NCBI GenBank assembly: GCA_948144175.1
Contig: CANXME010002185.1
Coordinates: 330,926-394,925 of the forward strand
Reading direction: 5' to 3'
DNA length: 64,000 nucleotides
Source of the DNA: Closterium sp. NIES-65
Lineage: Eukaryota; Streptophyta; Zygnematophyceae; Desmidiales; Closteriaceae
The notes under the pieces: generated by a model
The model's database searches: none
Told to the model about the DNA's origin: nothing
What the model saw: the letters and a program-made list of their open reading frames with translations, nothing else
Translations under genes and position numbers: made by a program
Part shown: positions 11,011 through 22,000 of the stretch, in pieces
Layout: each line of letters opens with the position of its first letter
How positions within the stretch are numbered: the first letter of the stretch is position 1

Positions 11011-11139
11011 TGTCAGATTTATATGACATATTTGCTGTAGGCTATAGTGGGGTAGCACATATGGGGTACAGGGTTTCTAGGGTTGCATTTGTACCCAATC
11101 TTTCCTTAGTGAATTCATTCCTGTTTTCCTTACTTCACA
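11011..11139 (+). repeat. 3' LTR of element B
   Basis: 129 bp, preceded by the tract TATGGGGGTG and followed by target duplication CGCGG. It differs from the 5' LTR at two positions. Confidence 0.93.
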
Positions 11140-11144
11140 CGCGG

Positions 11145-12334
11145 GTTACCCGCCGAGCCGTGAGGTTGGGGTGCGACGTGCGAAGGTGGCGGGAGGATTG
11201 TCGATGCAAGGGTTTGTGAGTGGTAACCGTGCTGACTATGGTGCTACAGTGGTGTACGCGCTGAGCGGGGACGCGAAGTAAGGAAAAGGGATTTTCCTTG
11301 CACTTGTCCATCATTGTTTTTCCAATGATGTGCTGCACTCAAGTGCGATGAATAGCATGTTACTTCTCTGTGGTAATGTTTTCTTCTGAGTTTTGGAGCT
11401 TGGGTTGATAGCCCTTTGTTTGCTCTTTGTTGGGGGGCAAGCGGAACTTTATTATAAAGCGTATGAAACATCTGCTAAAATCCGCGTTCAGACAAACATA
11501 TGGGACACGCCATACAACACAATCAAAAACGAATTCCACAGGAAAGTGTCTGAAACAGGAGGGCAAAGTTTGACAGTGACAAGAAAAGCTGACGGCCGCG
11601 AGCTTCATGCTGACTTGTTTGCGCGGACCAATCTCGAGAAGGAATCAACTGAAGGGAATATTCCCGTGAACCAATGAGCGTAATCTTGCGCACGTAACAA
11701 GGCGGCGCGGTGGGGCCATCCCGAACCGCAGTCATCGAGAATGGACGACATCTATCCGTCCAGGGACATCGTCGGATAGTTTCAGGTCAGATCAGACTCC
11801 TTTCAGGCAAACAAGCCCCAGAAAACCATCCTTGCACTTCGCACGTTTCTTGGAAAGCCCTTCAAATCCATTGCAGACGATCTCTAAGCTAATGCTGTCG
11901 AGAAATCAATCGCGCATACAGTCATGCGGTCAGCTCGTCGAAACCGTCCTTCTGCCCATGTGGCTCCTCTGTTCAAGGGTCAGCAACCAATCTCGAGGAG
12001 CACCGACGAACCTATCCGCGTTGTCCCCGACATGACAAGGAGTAATGGAAAATCCCATCATCTATGGCTGCTTGGAATCGAGGCCTTGGGAACACTTGGT
12101 GGTCCCTGACGATTTCTGCTTGTGGTGGGAGCTGTCATTTCAGCCGAAGGGTTGTGTGTTTGTTCTCCCAGCTGCCTCGCGTTTCAGGCATCGTCGCAGC
12201 CGTATATAACATCACCAAGGCAACATATTCCTCGGTCGTTAGCTGCTGCTCTTTGGTCGTAGTATTTTGTGAACATCAAAGAACAGGCTTACTAGGACCG
12301 TAGGTTTAAGCTTAGAACAGCTCACCGCGGCGCA
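11145..12334. other. Rest of interrupted gypsy LTR, then intergenic DNA
   Basis: The first ~150 bp should be the continuation of the gypsy LTR cut by element B. The rest up to the transporter start has no convincing coding region; the short open frames show no family resemblance. I identified no clear promoter motif. The last ~200 bp should contain the transporter's promoter and 5' UTR. Confidence 0.5.
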
Positions 12335-14732
12335 ATGGTTTCCCGCGCGTGCTCCACCGCGCCGCCGGGCCTGGCTCTCATTCGTCGCTTCCGGCCAAAG
12401 GATTTCTCTTTCGCGACGCACCAGATCTTCGTCCTTGTTCTCACCTTTATCGCATACGCGTTATATCACGCCTCGCGAAAGCCTCCCAGCATTGTCAAGG
12501 GCGTGCTCGACCCTCTCGATACAGGCAACTCCGTTACAAGCAATCCCTGGACTTTCTACCTCCAGCGGCTGGAAAGCCACCCAGAAAACTCTCTTCTGCG
12601 GGCAGAACAAAAAGCCGGATGGGCTCCTTTCAACGGTAAATCCGGGAAATCTCTTCTCGGGGAACTCGATATCGCGTTTCTGGGATGCTACGCGATCGGC
12701 ATGTATATCGCTGGCCATGTTGGCGACCGAATCGACCTCCGCGTCTTCCTCTCCGTGGGGATGTTCGGCAGCGGCTTATTCGTATCCCTCTTCGGCATGG
12801 GGTATTTCTGGAATATACACTCGTTAAACTACTTCGCAGCGGTGCAAATGGCCGCAGGGTTCCTCCAGGCGACCGGCTGGCCGAGCGTCGTCGCGATTAT
12901 GGCCAGCTGGTACGGAAAAAAAAGGCCGCGGGTTGATTCTTGGCGTGTGGAACGCACACACTTCCGTCGGCAACATTCTCGGATCGCTCATCGCGTCGTC
13001 CGCGCTTGCAAGCGGATGGGGCTGGGCGTTTCTCATCCCCGGATTCAGTATCATGGCGGGAGCGCTGGTCATGTTTCTGTTTCTTGCGCCGGAACCGGAA
13101 ACCATAGGGCTGGAGTCGCCGCATTCGTTGCTGCTGTCGGAGTCGTCTAGTGAGGCGGGCGGGAGCGTGCACGGGGAGGGGGACGAGGAGTCGGGGCTTG
13201 AAGCTGTCGAATGCGCTGACATGGCTGCTGACGTGGCGGCTGGTTTCGATGCTGCCCTATTAGCTCCGAAAGAGGCTGCTTATGCTTCAGTATCGGAGCA
13301 GCTTACGGTGCCGCTTTTACAGGGGAAGGATGATGCGGGGCCGGGAGCGGAGGGTCGGATTGTGATAACAGAGGATGTGCTTAAAGCGGGAATGGAAGGG
13401 AGCGGCGGGGAGCACGAGGCGATCAGTTTCTGGGACGCATGTCAAATTCCTGGTGTTGCGGCGTACGCGTTATGCCTGTTCTTCGCTAAGCTTGTGGCGT
13501 ACACGTTCCTGTACTGGCTCCCGTTCTACATCAAGCGCACAGGTGAGACGAATACCGCCTACAGACTCCCGTACGAGAAGCACTGAAATGTACTCCGTCA
13601 AAAGGAAAAATGTGGAACAAACTTGTAACTATGCACCGACGCGTGTTCGGGCGAATGGACAGTTTTTGACTTTGTGGGGGGAGGGGAAGGAGGGAGGGGG
13701 GGTGGGTGCTGGGGAGGATAGTAGCGGGGCATCTTTCCGACCACACAGATATCTTGCTCCCTTTCTCACTTCTCCCTCCCCTTCCTCGCTCTCTCCCCAC
13801 CTTCCCAAGCAGAGATAGCGGGCCATCATCTGACTGACGCGTTTGCTGGAGTAACGTCGACAGTCTTCGATTTAGGGGGGGTGCTGGGGGGGATAGTGGC
13901 AGGCCATCTTTCCGACCATACGGGCGCCCACGCCACCGTGTCCGCTTCCTTCATGCTCCTAGCTGTCCCCGCTCTCCTCCTCTACTCCTTTCTGGGCGGA
14001 ATTTCCCTCTCTGTGCACATAGGGCTGCTTTCACTGGTGGGATTCTTTGTGAATGGGCCCTACGCGCTTATCACTTGTGCCGTGTCCGCTGATCTGGGGC
14101 AGCACGCGTCGCTCCGAGGGAATTCCAAGGGGTTGGCTACGGTTACTGCGATCATTGATGGTACGGGCTCGCTAGGGGCTGCTCTGGGTCCGTTTCTAAC
14201 GGGGATAGTGGCAGAGATTGGGGGAGGAGGCGGGGGGAAGGGAGCAGGAGACCTGGGGTGGAGGCTGGTGTTTGGAATGCTTATTTCGGCTGCACTGGCT
14301 GCAGTGTTGTGCATACTGCGGTTAGTTATTGGCGAGTTTAAAGCAGCAGCAGAAACCTCAGCAGCGTTAGACGCCTTCTTAGAGGCCGAGAGGCAGCAGC
14401 AGGAGCAGGGAAGAGAAGGAGAGCAAGGGAGGGGCAGTGGAGTGCCAGCGGGGGAGCAGCTGGGAGGAGAGAGGGGCGAACAAACGGGGGAGCAGAGGGG
14501 GACACAACGCGTTACGAAGTGCAAGAGCAGGAGGGTGTGGCACCACTGGTGGCGGAAGGGAGGAGGATACTGCTCCACGTGCTGCTGCTGCTGTGTGGTT
14601 GCCCGCTGTTGCAGCTGCCCTCCCCCTGCCAAGGTTCATAGTCACCACCATCAACACCACCCAGATCAGCCGCAGCAGCAGCAGCAAGAGCAGCAGCACC
14701 AGCAAGAGCAGCAGCAGCAGCAACACCACTAG
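12335..14732 (+). CDS. SLC37-type major-facilitator transporter (glycerol-3-phosphate transporter-like), two exons
   Basis: The protein is a 12-helix major-facilitator carrier of the plant glycerol-3-phosphate permease/SLC37 family, which exchanges organic phosphates for phosphate. Exon 1 carries [26 protein letters not shown]-type helix 2, [16 protein letters not shown] and, in the next frame, [15 protein letters not shown], all landmarks of the family. A run of eight A (12916-12923) shifts the frame; one A fewer would keep it open, so this is either a sequencing error or a real break. The central loop is long and acidic. The intron 13543-13812 (GTGAGA...CAG) joins KRT to [11 protein letters not shown] in phase. 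Exon 2 gives [20 protein letters not shown] and the C-terminal helices. A Gln/His-rich tail after ~14365 is low-complexity and may partly reflect repeat invasion. Confidence 0.85.
13543..13812 (+). other. Intron of the transporter gene, containing an echo of exon 2
   Basis: Donor AG|GTGAGA and acceptor AAGCAG keep the frame (codon split g|ag). At ~13705-13750 the intron holds a diverged copy of the exon-2 segment encoding [14 protein letters not shown], 160-170 bp upstream of the real one. Confidence 0.8.
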
Positions 14733-15300
14733 CAGCAGGAAAGGGGAGAGGGGGGGGGGAGTGGGGTCAACAGGGTAATGAGCTCAGTGCAAGAGCAGGA
14801 GGGTGTGACAACCACTGGTGGCGGAAGGGCGGAGGATACTGCTCCACGTGCTGCTGCTGCTGTGTGGTTGCTCGGTGCTGCAGCTGCCCTCCACCTGCCA
14901 AGGTGCACAGTCACCACCACCAACACCACCCACAGGAGCCGCAGCAGCAGCAGCAAGAACAGCAAGAGCAGCAGCAGCAGCAGCAACACTAGCAGCAGCA
15001 GGAAGGGGGAGGGGGAGGGTAGCAGGGACAGGACAATTAGCTCAGTGCAAGGGCAGGTGGTTGTATTGATGGCACCACTAGTGGTGGAAGGGCGGAGGTT
15101 ACTGCTCCACATGCTGCTGCTGCTGTGTGGTTGCCAGGTGCTGCAACTGCCCTCCACCTGCCAAGTTACCCTGCTACCATCACCAACATCACGCACAGCA
15201 GCCACAGCCCCAGCAGCAAGAGTAGCAGCAAGAACAGCAGCAGCAGGAGCAGCAGCATCAGCAAGAGGAGAAACAACAGGAGCAGCAGCGGCAGAGCTAA
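14519..15300. repeat. Three tandem copies of a ~265-bp segment
   Basis: Copies begin near 14519, 14788 and 15046, each opening with GTGCAAGAGCAGGAGG or a close variant and containing a CTGCTCCA...TGCTGCTGCTG block and a CAGCAG-rich end. The first copy overlaps the 3' end of the transporter frame. The others may lie in its 3' UTR or beyond. Confidence 0.85.
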
Positions 15301-15950
15301 GATGTAACATCAACCTTCATCGTTATACTTGGTTTGCAAAATTCGTACCCTTCTCGTTTGGTTTGTAAATGTCACCGTAATCAGACTTCCAGGTTAGAGT
15401 AGGGACACCAAGGTTGCTACTCAACCAACATGCGTCTGCACTGCATATTATCTTGATTTGTAAATAGATTTGCTACAAGTTTTGAGTTTGTGCCATGTAG
15501 AGTCTGCTGAGCTCATAAAGGCTCATACGAACAAAAGGACGGGAATCAATTACAACCTAGGACGTGAAATGAATGTTCTTGTAAGGATAAGGACTGCTGG
15601 AACCTTGCAAGCAATTTGAGATGGCGACTAAATACCTTGCTGAAGGTACCAACCTAGCAAGGTTTATTAGATATGCCTTCACTTACGTATGGCAAAATAG
15701 ATTACTTTAATACTACAACCTGCACTACCATAGGAATGGACCACAGCCAGAAGAACCCACGCATTTCTTTCGCAAGTTTCATCTTACTACACCCTGAATT
15801 TGGCCCGCTTAAGCTGGGTGCATTGCCCTGATTGCCCTGTTTGTTTAGGGTGGAAGAGAAGACCACCCTCAGACAAAAAAAAGTGTCCAAGTGACAAGCT
15901 CACCATGCTGAAGCTTCATCACTGCTTATATCAGCAACAAGCTACTATAC
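15301..15950. other. Intergenic, nothing recognised
   Basis: A moderately AT-rich stretch with no family-like open frame. It should contain the transporter's 3' end and the intergenic boundary between two convergent genes. Confidence 0.5.
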
Positions 15951-16113
15951 CAGCAGCGGCACCTGACTCACCAGCACCAGCACCTGATCTACCAGCAGCA
16001 GCACCTGACCCACCAGCACCAGCACCTGACCCACCAGCACCAGCACCAGATCTACCAGCAGCAGCACCTGACCCACCAGCACTAGCACCTGATCTACCAG
16101 CAGCAGCACAGCA
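15951..16113. repeat. Minisatellite of 18/36-bp units
   Basis: Repeats of GCACCTGACCCACCAGCACC and CTACCAGCAGCA-type words. Translated on either strand it gives only Pro/Ala or Gly/Ala repeats. Confidence 0.8.
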
Positions 16114-16388
16114 GGCATAGACTAGAGCACTCGACAGCCAGCATTGCCTCAGCAGAAACAGAACCAGCTGCAGCACTACACCTCTCTTCCTCCCACTGTA
16201 AGCGCGGCCACTGTCGAGTTTCAAACCCGGCTTCACGTCAAGGATCCGGTCTACATCCACAGTCGCAGGTAGTCACCTACCCCCCCATTTTCAGCCCGTA
16301 CCAGCAGCAGCAGCAGCAGGGGCAGCATCGGCAGTTGTGAAGTGCACTACACCAGCCTCCCTCCCAGTCTAGGCGCAGCCACACTGGT

Positions 16389-16790
16389 GAGGTCCAGATC
16401 AGGCTTCACGTCGTGAATCCTGTCTACATCCACCGTTGCAGGGGTCATTGGTAGGAACCTCTGAGGCGCTACAAAAATCGACCCTCCTCCGCTGCTACAC
16501 CAGTCTGCCTCCCAGTCTAGGCGCAGCCACACTGGTGAGGTCCAGATCAGGCTTCACGTCGTGAATCCTGTCTACATCCACCGTTGCAGGGGTCATTGGT
16601 AGGAACCTCTGAGGCGCTACAAAAATCGACCCTCCTCCGCTGCTACACCAGTCTGCCTCCCAGTCTAGGCGCAGCCACACTGGTGAGGTCCAGATCAGGC
16701 TTCACGTCGTGGATTCGATCCACATCCACCGTTGCAGGAGTCATCGGTAAGAACCTCTGAGGCGCCACAAATATCGACCCTCCTCCCCCA
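16389..16790 (-). repeat. 148-bp tandem copies of the PSI gene's 3' coding end
   Basis: Copies start at 16389, 16537 and 16685, an exact period of 148 bp. Each encodes the same end on the minus strand (SIFVAPQRFLPMTP ... PRLGGRLV stop). Translation entering from upstream ends at the first stop at 16643-16645, so the further copies are downstream, probably 3' UTR. A weaker copy lies near 16200-16270. Confidence 0.88.
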
Positions 16791-18437
16791 GTGCTGCTGC
16801 TGCCCGCAGCACCACCACCCACTGCTTCCTCCGCCTCCATTCGCCTCAGCAGGCTGTATCTGCTTAGGGACTTTGTGAAGAACCGAGGGTTAGGCTCGGG
16901 CCGAGCCGCCATGGCAAACGTGTGGCTCCTGCTTCGGCCGTACGTGGCTTCTCGCATTGCCTCCATCATCTCTTCCGAAGCTGCGCCTCGGGCCGCCGGA
17001 CCAAAGCCCTGGCTCATGGTCATTGCTGCTAGCAGCGCTTCGCCCGCCAACGGCGGCCCCGAGCCTGCTGCCGAGCCTGGCAGCTTGCCTCGGTCGAGCG
17101 GGCTTCCAAAATCTCCGGCGGCGTCCACAGGGCGTTTCCCAGCATTACCCCCCATGCGAAGGGCGTTTTCTAAACTCTTCCGGCTGGTGCCCATGCCACT
17201 AGCTAGCGCCCTACGAGCAGCGGCAGCAGGAGATTCGGCATTCTCTGCTGTGGAAGCAGAAGTACCAGCAGCGCCAGCAGCAGCAGCGGTGGCAGCAGCG
17301 ACAGCTGGGATAAGCTTTCCACTGCTGCTAGAAGGACGACTCCCACCACCTCCTCCAGCCTTAGACGCCAGAGGAGCCAACAAATCGTCCTTCTCTTTCT
17401 TATGCAGCTCCTCCTCTTCCTCCTCTCCTTCCTCTCGCTCTCCCTTCTCCCCCTCTCCCTCCTCTTCTCCCTCGCCCTCTCCCTCCTCCCCTTCCATCAC
17501 CTCCACCTCAGGTACCGGCTCCAGGGATACTTCAGTAAGAGACGCCTGCCGGACCTGCCGCCACACCGGAGGCTCGGCCGAGCCTGCCGCATCCACCGCA
17601 CCAGCTTCAAGCCCAGCCGATCGAGGCCGACCGGTTTCCCCACCGCCCAACCCCTCTGCTGCGGCAGAATCCGAGGCCCCTTCTTCTGCGCGTGCCTTCT
17701 CCTCCTCCTCCATTGCTGCAATGCGCCGGGGGAGGGTTTCCCAATCGCCCACCGTTGGGACGCTCTCTGAGAGGCTGCGACGGGCGCGGGAGAGAGATAT
17801 GGGCGGCACAACTGCCAACTCTGCTTCCTTGCCTCCCCCTCCTCCTGCTGCTCCTCCTGCTGCTTCTCCTGCTGCTGCAGAAGCTCCTTCAGCTGCCCCC
17901 TGTGACTCCACAGAAGTGGACTTAGGCAACGGGAACCGGAAATCCTCTGGAATAGACGCAACTGCCTCATCAGACCCAGCCGAAAGAGCAGCAGCAGGAG
18001 CACCGTCTGACTCTGCAAGAGCAGTACCAACGGCAACAGCACCCGCGCTGGCAGAGGCTGTTACTACAGCAGTTATTTTCTCTTCCATCTCTCCAGTCTT
18101 CTCCCCATTAGCACGTACCACCATTCCCTCTAATTCACCCGCAGCAGCAGCCGTTTCAGCAGGAATATCATCACCAGCAGCACCAGCAGAACCAGCAGCG
18201 GCAGCAGCAGAAGAGCCGCCACGATCAGGAGACATGACCCTAGGGGAATACACCGGTGCAAGCACGGCCCCGCGGGGAACAGGGCTCCAGTCATTGTCCG
18301 CGCTGCGGCTGGCGAGGTGCTGAAGCCCCACGAGCAGCAGCAGCACGAGGCGTTCCATCTTGAGATGATCCACATGCTGCAGCGTCTGTAGGAGCGTTAG
18401 GTCCGTGTGCCCCTGCACCCTGCTGTCTAGCCCGAAC
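16643..18437 (-). CDS. PSI gene last exon (end of DUF668 and long tail)
   Basis: Acceptor CACCCAG. It starts with the family's late motif (LLQTLQHVDHLKMERLVLLL). About 500 residues of low-complexity sequence follow, rich in Ala, Gly, Ser and acidic runs (EGEGEEEGEGEKGE), with a basic/aromatic patch RSRSHTFAMAAR ... FFTKSLSRYSLLRRM near the end. Stop at 16,643. Confidence 0.83.
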
Positions 18438-18981
18438 CTGGGTGGGGGGAAAGAGTGAAGAGGGAGAATGAGAGCAAGGGAGATGGCAGGAGGAGAACTG
18501 GGAAAGAACGTGATGGGGAGCTGAAGCAGCGTCTGCAGGAGCGTCAGGTCCGTGTGCCCCTGCACTGCACCCTGCTGTCTAGCCCGAACCTGGGTGAGGA
18601 ATGAGGAAGGTGGAAGGGAGAGATAAGAGAATGAGAGAAGGAGTTGGCAGGGGGAGGATACAGAACAAGGTGACGGGGAGCTGAAGCAGCGTCTGCAGGA
18701 GCGTCAGGTCCGTGTGCCCCTGCACTGCACCCTGCTGTCTAGCCCGAACCTGGGAATGGGGATAGGCGGAACGAGGGAGGAAAAGGACAAAAACGGGAGG
18801 TGGTGGTTGGGAGGGTATGTGGGTGGCTGGGTGGGTGGGTTGACGGGGGTTGGAAGCAGAAGGGGTGCTACAGCCGAAGCAGCAGCGCTTCTTGTGCATG
18901 GGAAGCAGGGGAAACAGGGGCAGCAGGGGCAGGAGAGGTAGCGGAGGGGAGGGAGCGGCGGGTAGATGGTGCAAGCGCACG

Positions 18982-19012
<31 letters not shown>

Positions 19013-22000
19013 GCAGCAGAAATCTCAAGACGCAATGATCAAATTATCCATTCACGGAATGAGAACTCCAGAATAAGCATACCAAATGGTGTTGTCTCCT
19101 CCAAGACAAGTTCACCAGGCAGCCTCCAGTCCAGCACCGCCTCCATCTGCTGCTGCAAGCTGAGCAGCCTGTCTCTCTTTACAAGGCATGGCATGAACTG
19201 CAGGCTTTTGAGACGTCTCAAGAGCTGAGCAGCCTGTCTCTCTTTACAAGGCATGGCATGAACTGCAGGCTCGCTGTGGTCGAAACTCTTCCATTTCTTG
19301 TACGAGGCGTGAACCCAGTCATTCAAAGTGAACGCAGAGAGAAAAGTTGAGCAACGGTGTACAGAATGGTGCTTAGCTGAACGAACCGAATTGTGTTCTC
19401 TGCCATGGTAACCAGCCAGTCCAGCACCGCCTCCATCTTCTGCTGCAAGCCGCCTTGCTTTCTTTGTTATTCTGAAGTGACTTTAGTTTTGAGTCGACTC
19501 AAAAGTCACCTCTGTGTCGAGCACCTACGTACCGAATTGTGTTCTCTGCCATGGTAACCAGCCAGTCCAGCACCGCCTCCATCTTCTGCCGAATGCTCTC
19601 CGTGCTCTCCTGCAGAAAGGGGGTTGGCATGGCATGTGTGCGTGAGTATGTGTTACATGTGTGCACAGTGCGGGTATGTGTGTGGGCGCGTACAACCAGC
19701 CAATCCAGAACCGCCTCCATCTTCTGCCGAATGCTCTCCGTGCTCTCCTGCATGGAGAGAGCGGGAATGTGTGTGGGGGGGTGGAGAGGGGGGGATGGGA
19801 TGTGTGTACAAGTCAGTCCCTACACGACCAGCCAGCCAGTCCAGCACCGCTTCCATCTTTTGCCGGATGCTCTCCGTGCTCTCCTGTGGGGAAAGGGGGT
19901 TGGAATGAGTGAGTACGTGCCGAATGAGTATGCGTGTGTGTGTGGGCGCGTACAAGTGTGTATTAGTCTAATACAAGTGTGCAAGATTATTTCTGAAGCG
20001 ACCAGCCCTTCAGTCCAGCACCGCTTCCATCTTCTGCAGGATGCTCTCCGCGCTCTCCTGGAGAGGCGAGTGGGAGGGAGGAAAGGTTGAGGGGCGGAGT
20101 AGTTTCTCTAAGCTTGTGAATGCATGTGTAAGTATGGACGGTTCATCTTATCGACCAGACCAGTCCTGCACCGCTTCCAGCTTCTGCCGGATGCTCTCCG
20201 CGCTCTCCTGCAGAGGAGGTAAGAAGGAAGGTGGGGCAGCATGTGCGCGTGTGAGAGTTTGTGATGGGGTGTGTATGGGTAACCTTGTTATCGAAAAGTC
20301 CAGCACCGCCCCCAGCTTCTGCCGGATGCTCTCCGCGCTCTCCTGGAGAGGGAGAGGAGGGAAGGGGGTGTGCAGCTGAATGGATGTGTGTAATGTGTGT
20401 GGTGGTCAAGTCATTGCAGATACGACCAGCACAGTCCAGCACCGCCGTCAATACACCACACCACACCACACCACGCCGAACCGCACCACATCTCACCACA
20501 CCACACCCCACCCCACCGTACTGCACCCACCTGCTCTATGTCTTGTGACTGAGGCAGCGTGCGTTTCAACCGACCACACTGACAGAAGCAGGCAGAGCAG
20601 TGAAGGCATGGCGACCCCTCGATACCACACTACACCACATCACATCACACCGCACCGAACCGCACCACAACACACTGCACCACACCAAACCGCATCATAC
20701 ATAGCACACCCCACCCACCTGCTCTATGTCTTGGCGACTGCAGCAGCATGCGCTTTAACCAGCCATAGACAGAAGCAGGCAGAGCAGAGAAAGCATGGTG
20801 ACCCATGGTTACCACACCACACCGCATGGCACCGCACTGCACCCCACCCCACCCACCTGCTCTATGTCTTGCGACTGGAGCAGCGTGCGTTTCAACCGCC
20901 CACAGACAGAAGCAGGAAGAGCAGAGAAAAGCGCCTCCCTCTGAGTCTCCACGCATGCTGGGCGCATCACCTGAAGGGAAAAAGAAAGGGAGCACGCAAG
21001 AGGAGAGGGAAACCATGACATAGGGAACACTTTTGAGGCGCCTCAAAAGACATAGGGAACATTGGCTGGGCTGGGGAGGATGAGCACACAGACAGTAGCA
21101 GGTAGAGCAGAGAAAAGCGCCTCCCTCTGAGTCTCCACACATGCTGGGCGCATCACCTGGTAGCAGGGAGAGAGAAAGAAAAAGAAAGAGCAGGCGAGGA
21201 TGAAGACACAGAGGAGGATGAGCCTCCGTCTGAGTCTCCACACACGCTGGGCGCATCACCTGATGATAGGGAGGGGGCGGGGATAGGAAGTAGAGGGGAG
21301 GGATGAGATCAAGGCCCATGGGCTTACACACACCAGCCACACAATCGGCCAGAAGGGTCACCTTGGAAAAAAATAAGTGAAATGGAAAGGTACGGGAGAG
21401 AAAAGGGTAGGGTAGGCATACCATTGTGTTGATCATGTTCACAATGTTGGTGTATTGCAGCGCCATGCCGTTCACTCCGAGCTCATTACTCATTGCTACC
21501 ACCCGCAAGAAGGGAAATGAGAGCAGCACATAACGCGGCGCCGCAGATCAGGAAGGGAAAGCGAATGGGAGATGTACCATGGTGTCAATCATGCTGACAA
21601 TGTTGACGTACTGCAGCGCCATGCCGTTCACCCCACCCACCCACACACACGGTGTACTAGCAGGCTCACCAGGTCCCACCAGCACCAAGGAGAAGGGAGA
21701 GAGAGCAACACATATCATACCATGGTGTCAATCATGTTGACTGTGTTGGCGTACTGCAGCGCCATGCTAGCAAGCAATGCCAGCGTACCATCATGGCATG
21801 GGGAAGGAAGAGAGAGAGCATCGCATACCATCGTGCCGATCATGTTGACAATGTTGGCGTACTGCAGCGCCATGCCGTTCACTCCGAGCAGATTGCGGAG
21901 TGTTACTACCAGCATGAAGGGAAAGAGGGAGCAACACATACCATGGCGCCATTGATCATGAAGGGGAAGGGAGCGAGAGTAACACATAACTCACCATGGT

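Larger units (their letters stand above)
3789..11139 (+). mobile_element. Complete copia element B
   Basis: Two 129-bp LTRs with 2 mismatches bound the element, and a perfect 5-bp target duplication CGCGG flanks it (3784-3788 and 11140-11144). The order is 5' LTR, tRNA-iMet primer site, GC-rich leader, gag-pol, TA-rich 3' UTR, G-rich tract and 3' LTR. A 1-nt deletion near 8686 and a premature stop at 10,740 disable it. It sits inside the gypsy LTR. Confidence 0.95.
19120..20450 (-). repeat. Echo array of PSI exon 13
   Basis: Around eight copies of the exon-13 core (KMEAVLDW) flank the real exon. Upstream copies near 19,700-19,755, 19,830-19,887, 20,010-20,061, 20,162-20,212 and 20,296-20,346 keep the exon start and acceptor. 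Downstream copies near 19,385-19,442 and 19,130-19,165 keep inner or end sequence. Spacers between copies differ. Confidence 0.88.
20450..21262 (-). repeat. Echo array of PSI exon 12
   Basis: Copies of the exon end with donor lie near 20,530-20,610 and 20,715-20,800. Copies of the exon start with acceptor lie near 21,080-21,160 and 21,220-21,262. ACCACACC-rich filler separates the downstream copies. Confidence 0.85.

Noticed and set aside
11393..11677. Possible 94-residue secreted protein
   Set aside because: Short frame with no family similarity, next to interrupted transposon sequence and without splice or codon support.
16791..18323. 510-codon plus-strand frame opposite the PSI last exon
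   Set aside because: It is Ser/Ala/Pro-rich and antisense to an exon supported by homology and splice phase. No family features.
19487..19504. Palindromes as intrinsic transcription terminators
   Set aside because: The context is nuclear introns, many copies lie mid-gene, and the stem has no spacer loop.
20380..21018. His/Thr-rich plus-strand frame
   Set aside because: Arises from ACCACACC filler between antisense copies of PSI exon 12.
21017..21061. 13-bp repeats around a palindrome as transposase target duplications
   Set aside because: Flank lengths at other copies range up to ~120 bp, so no fixed duplication length exists.
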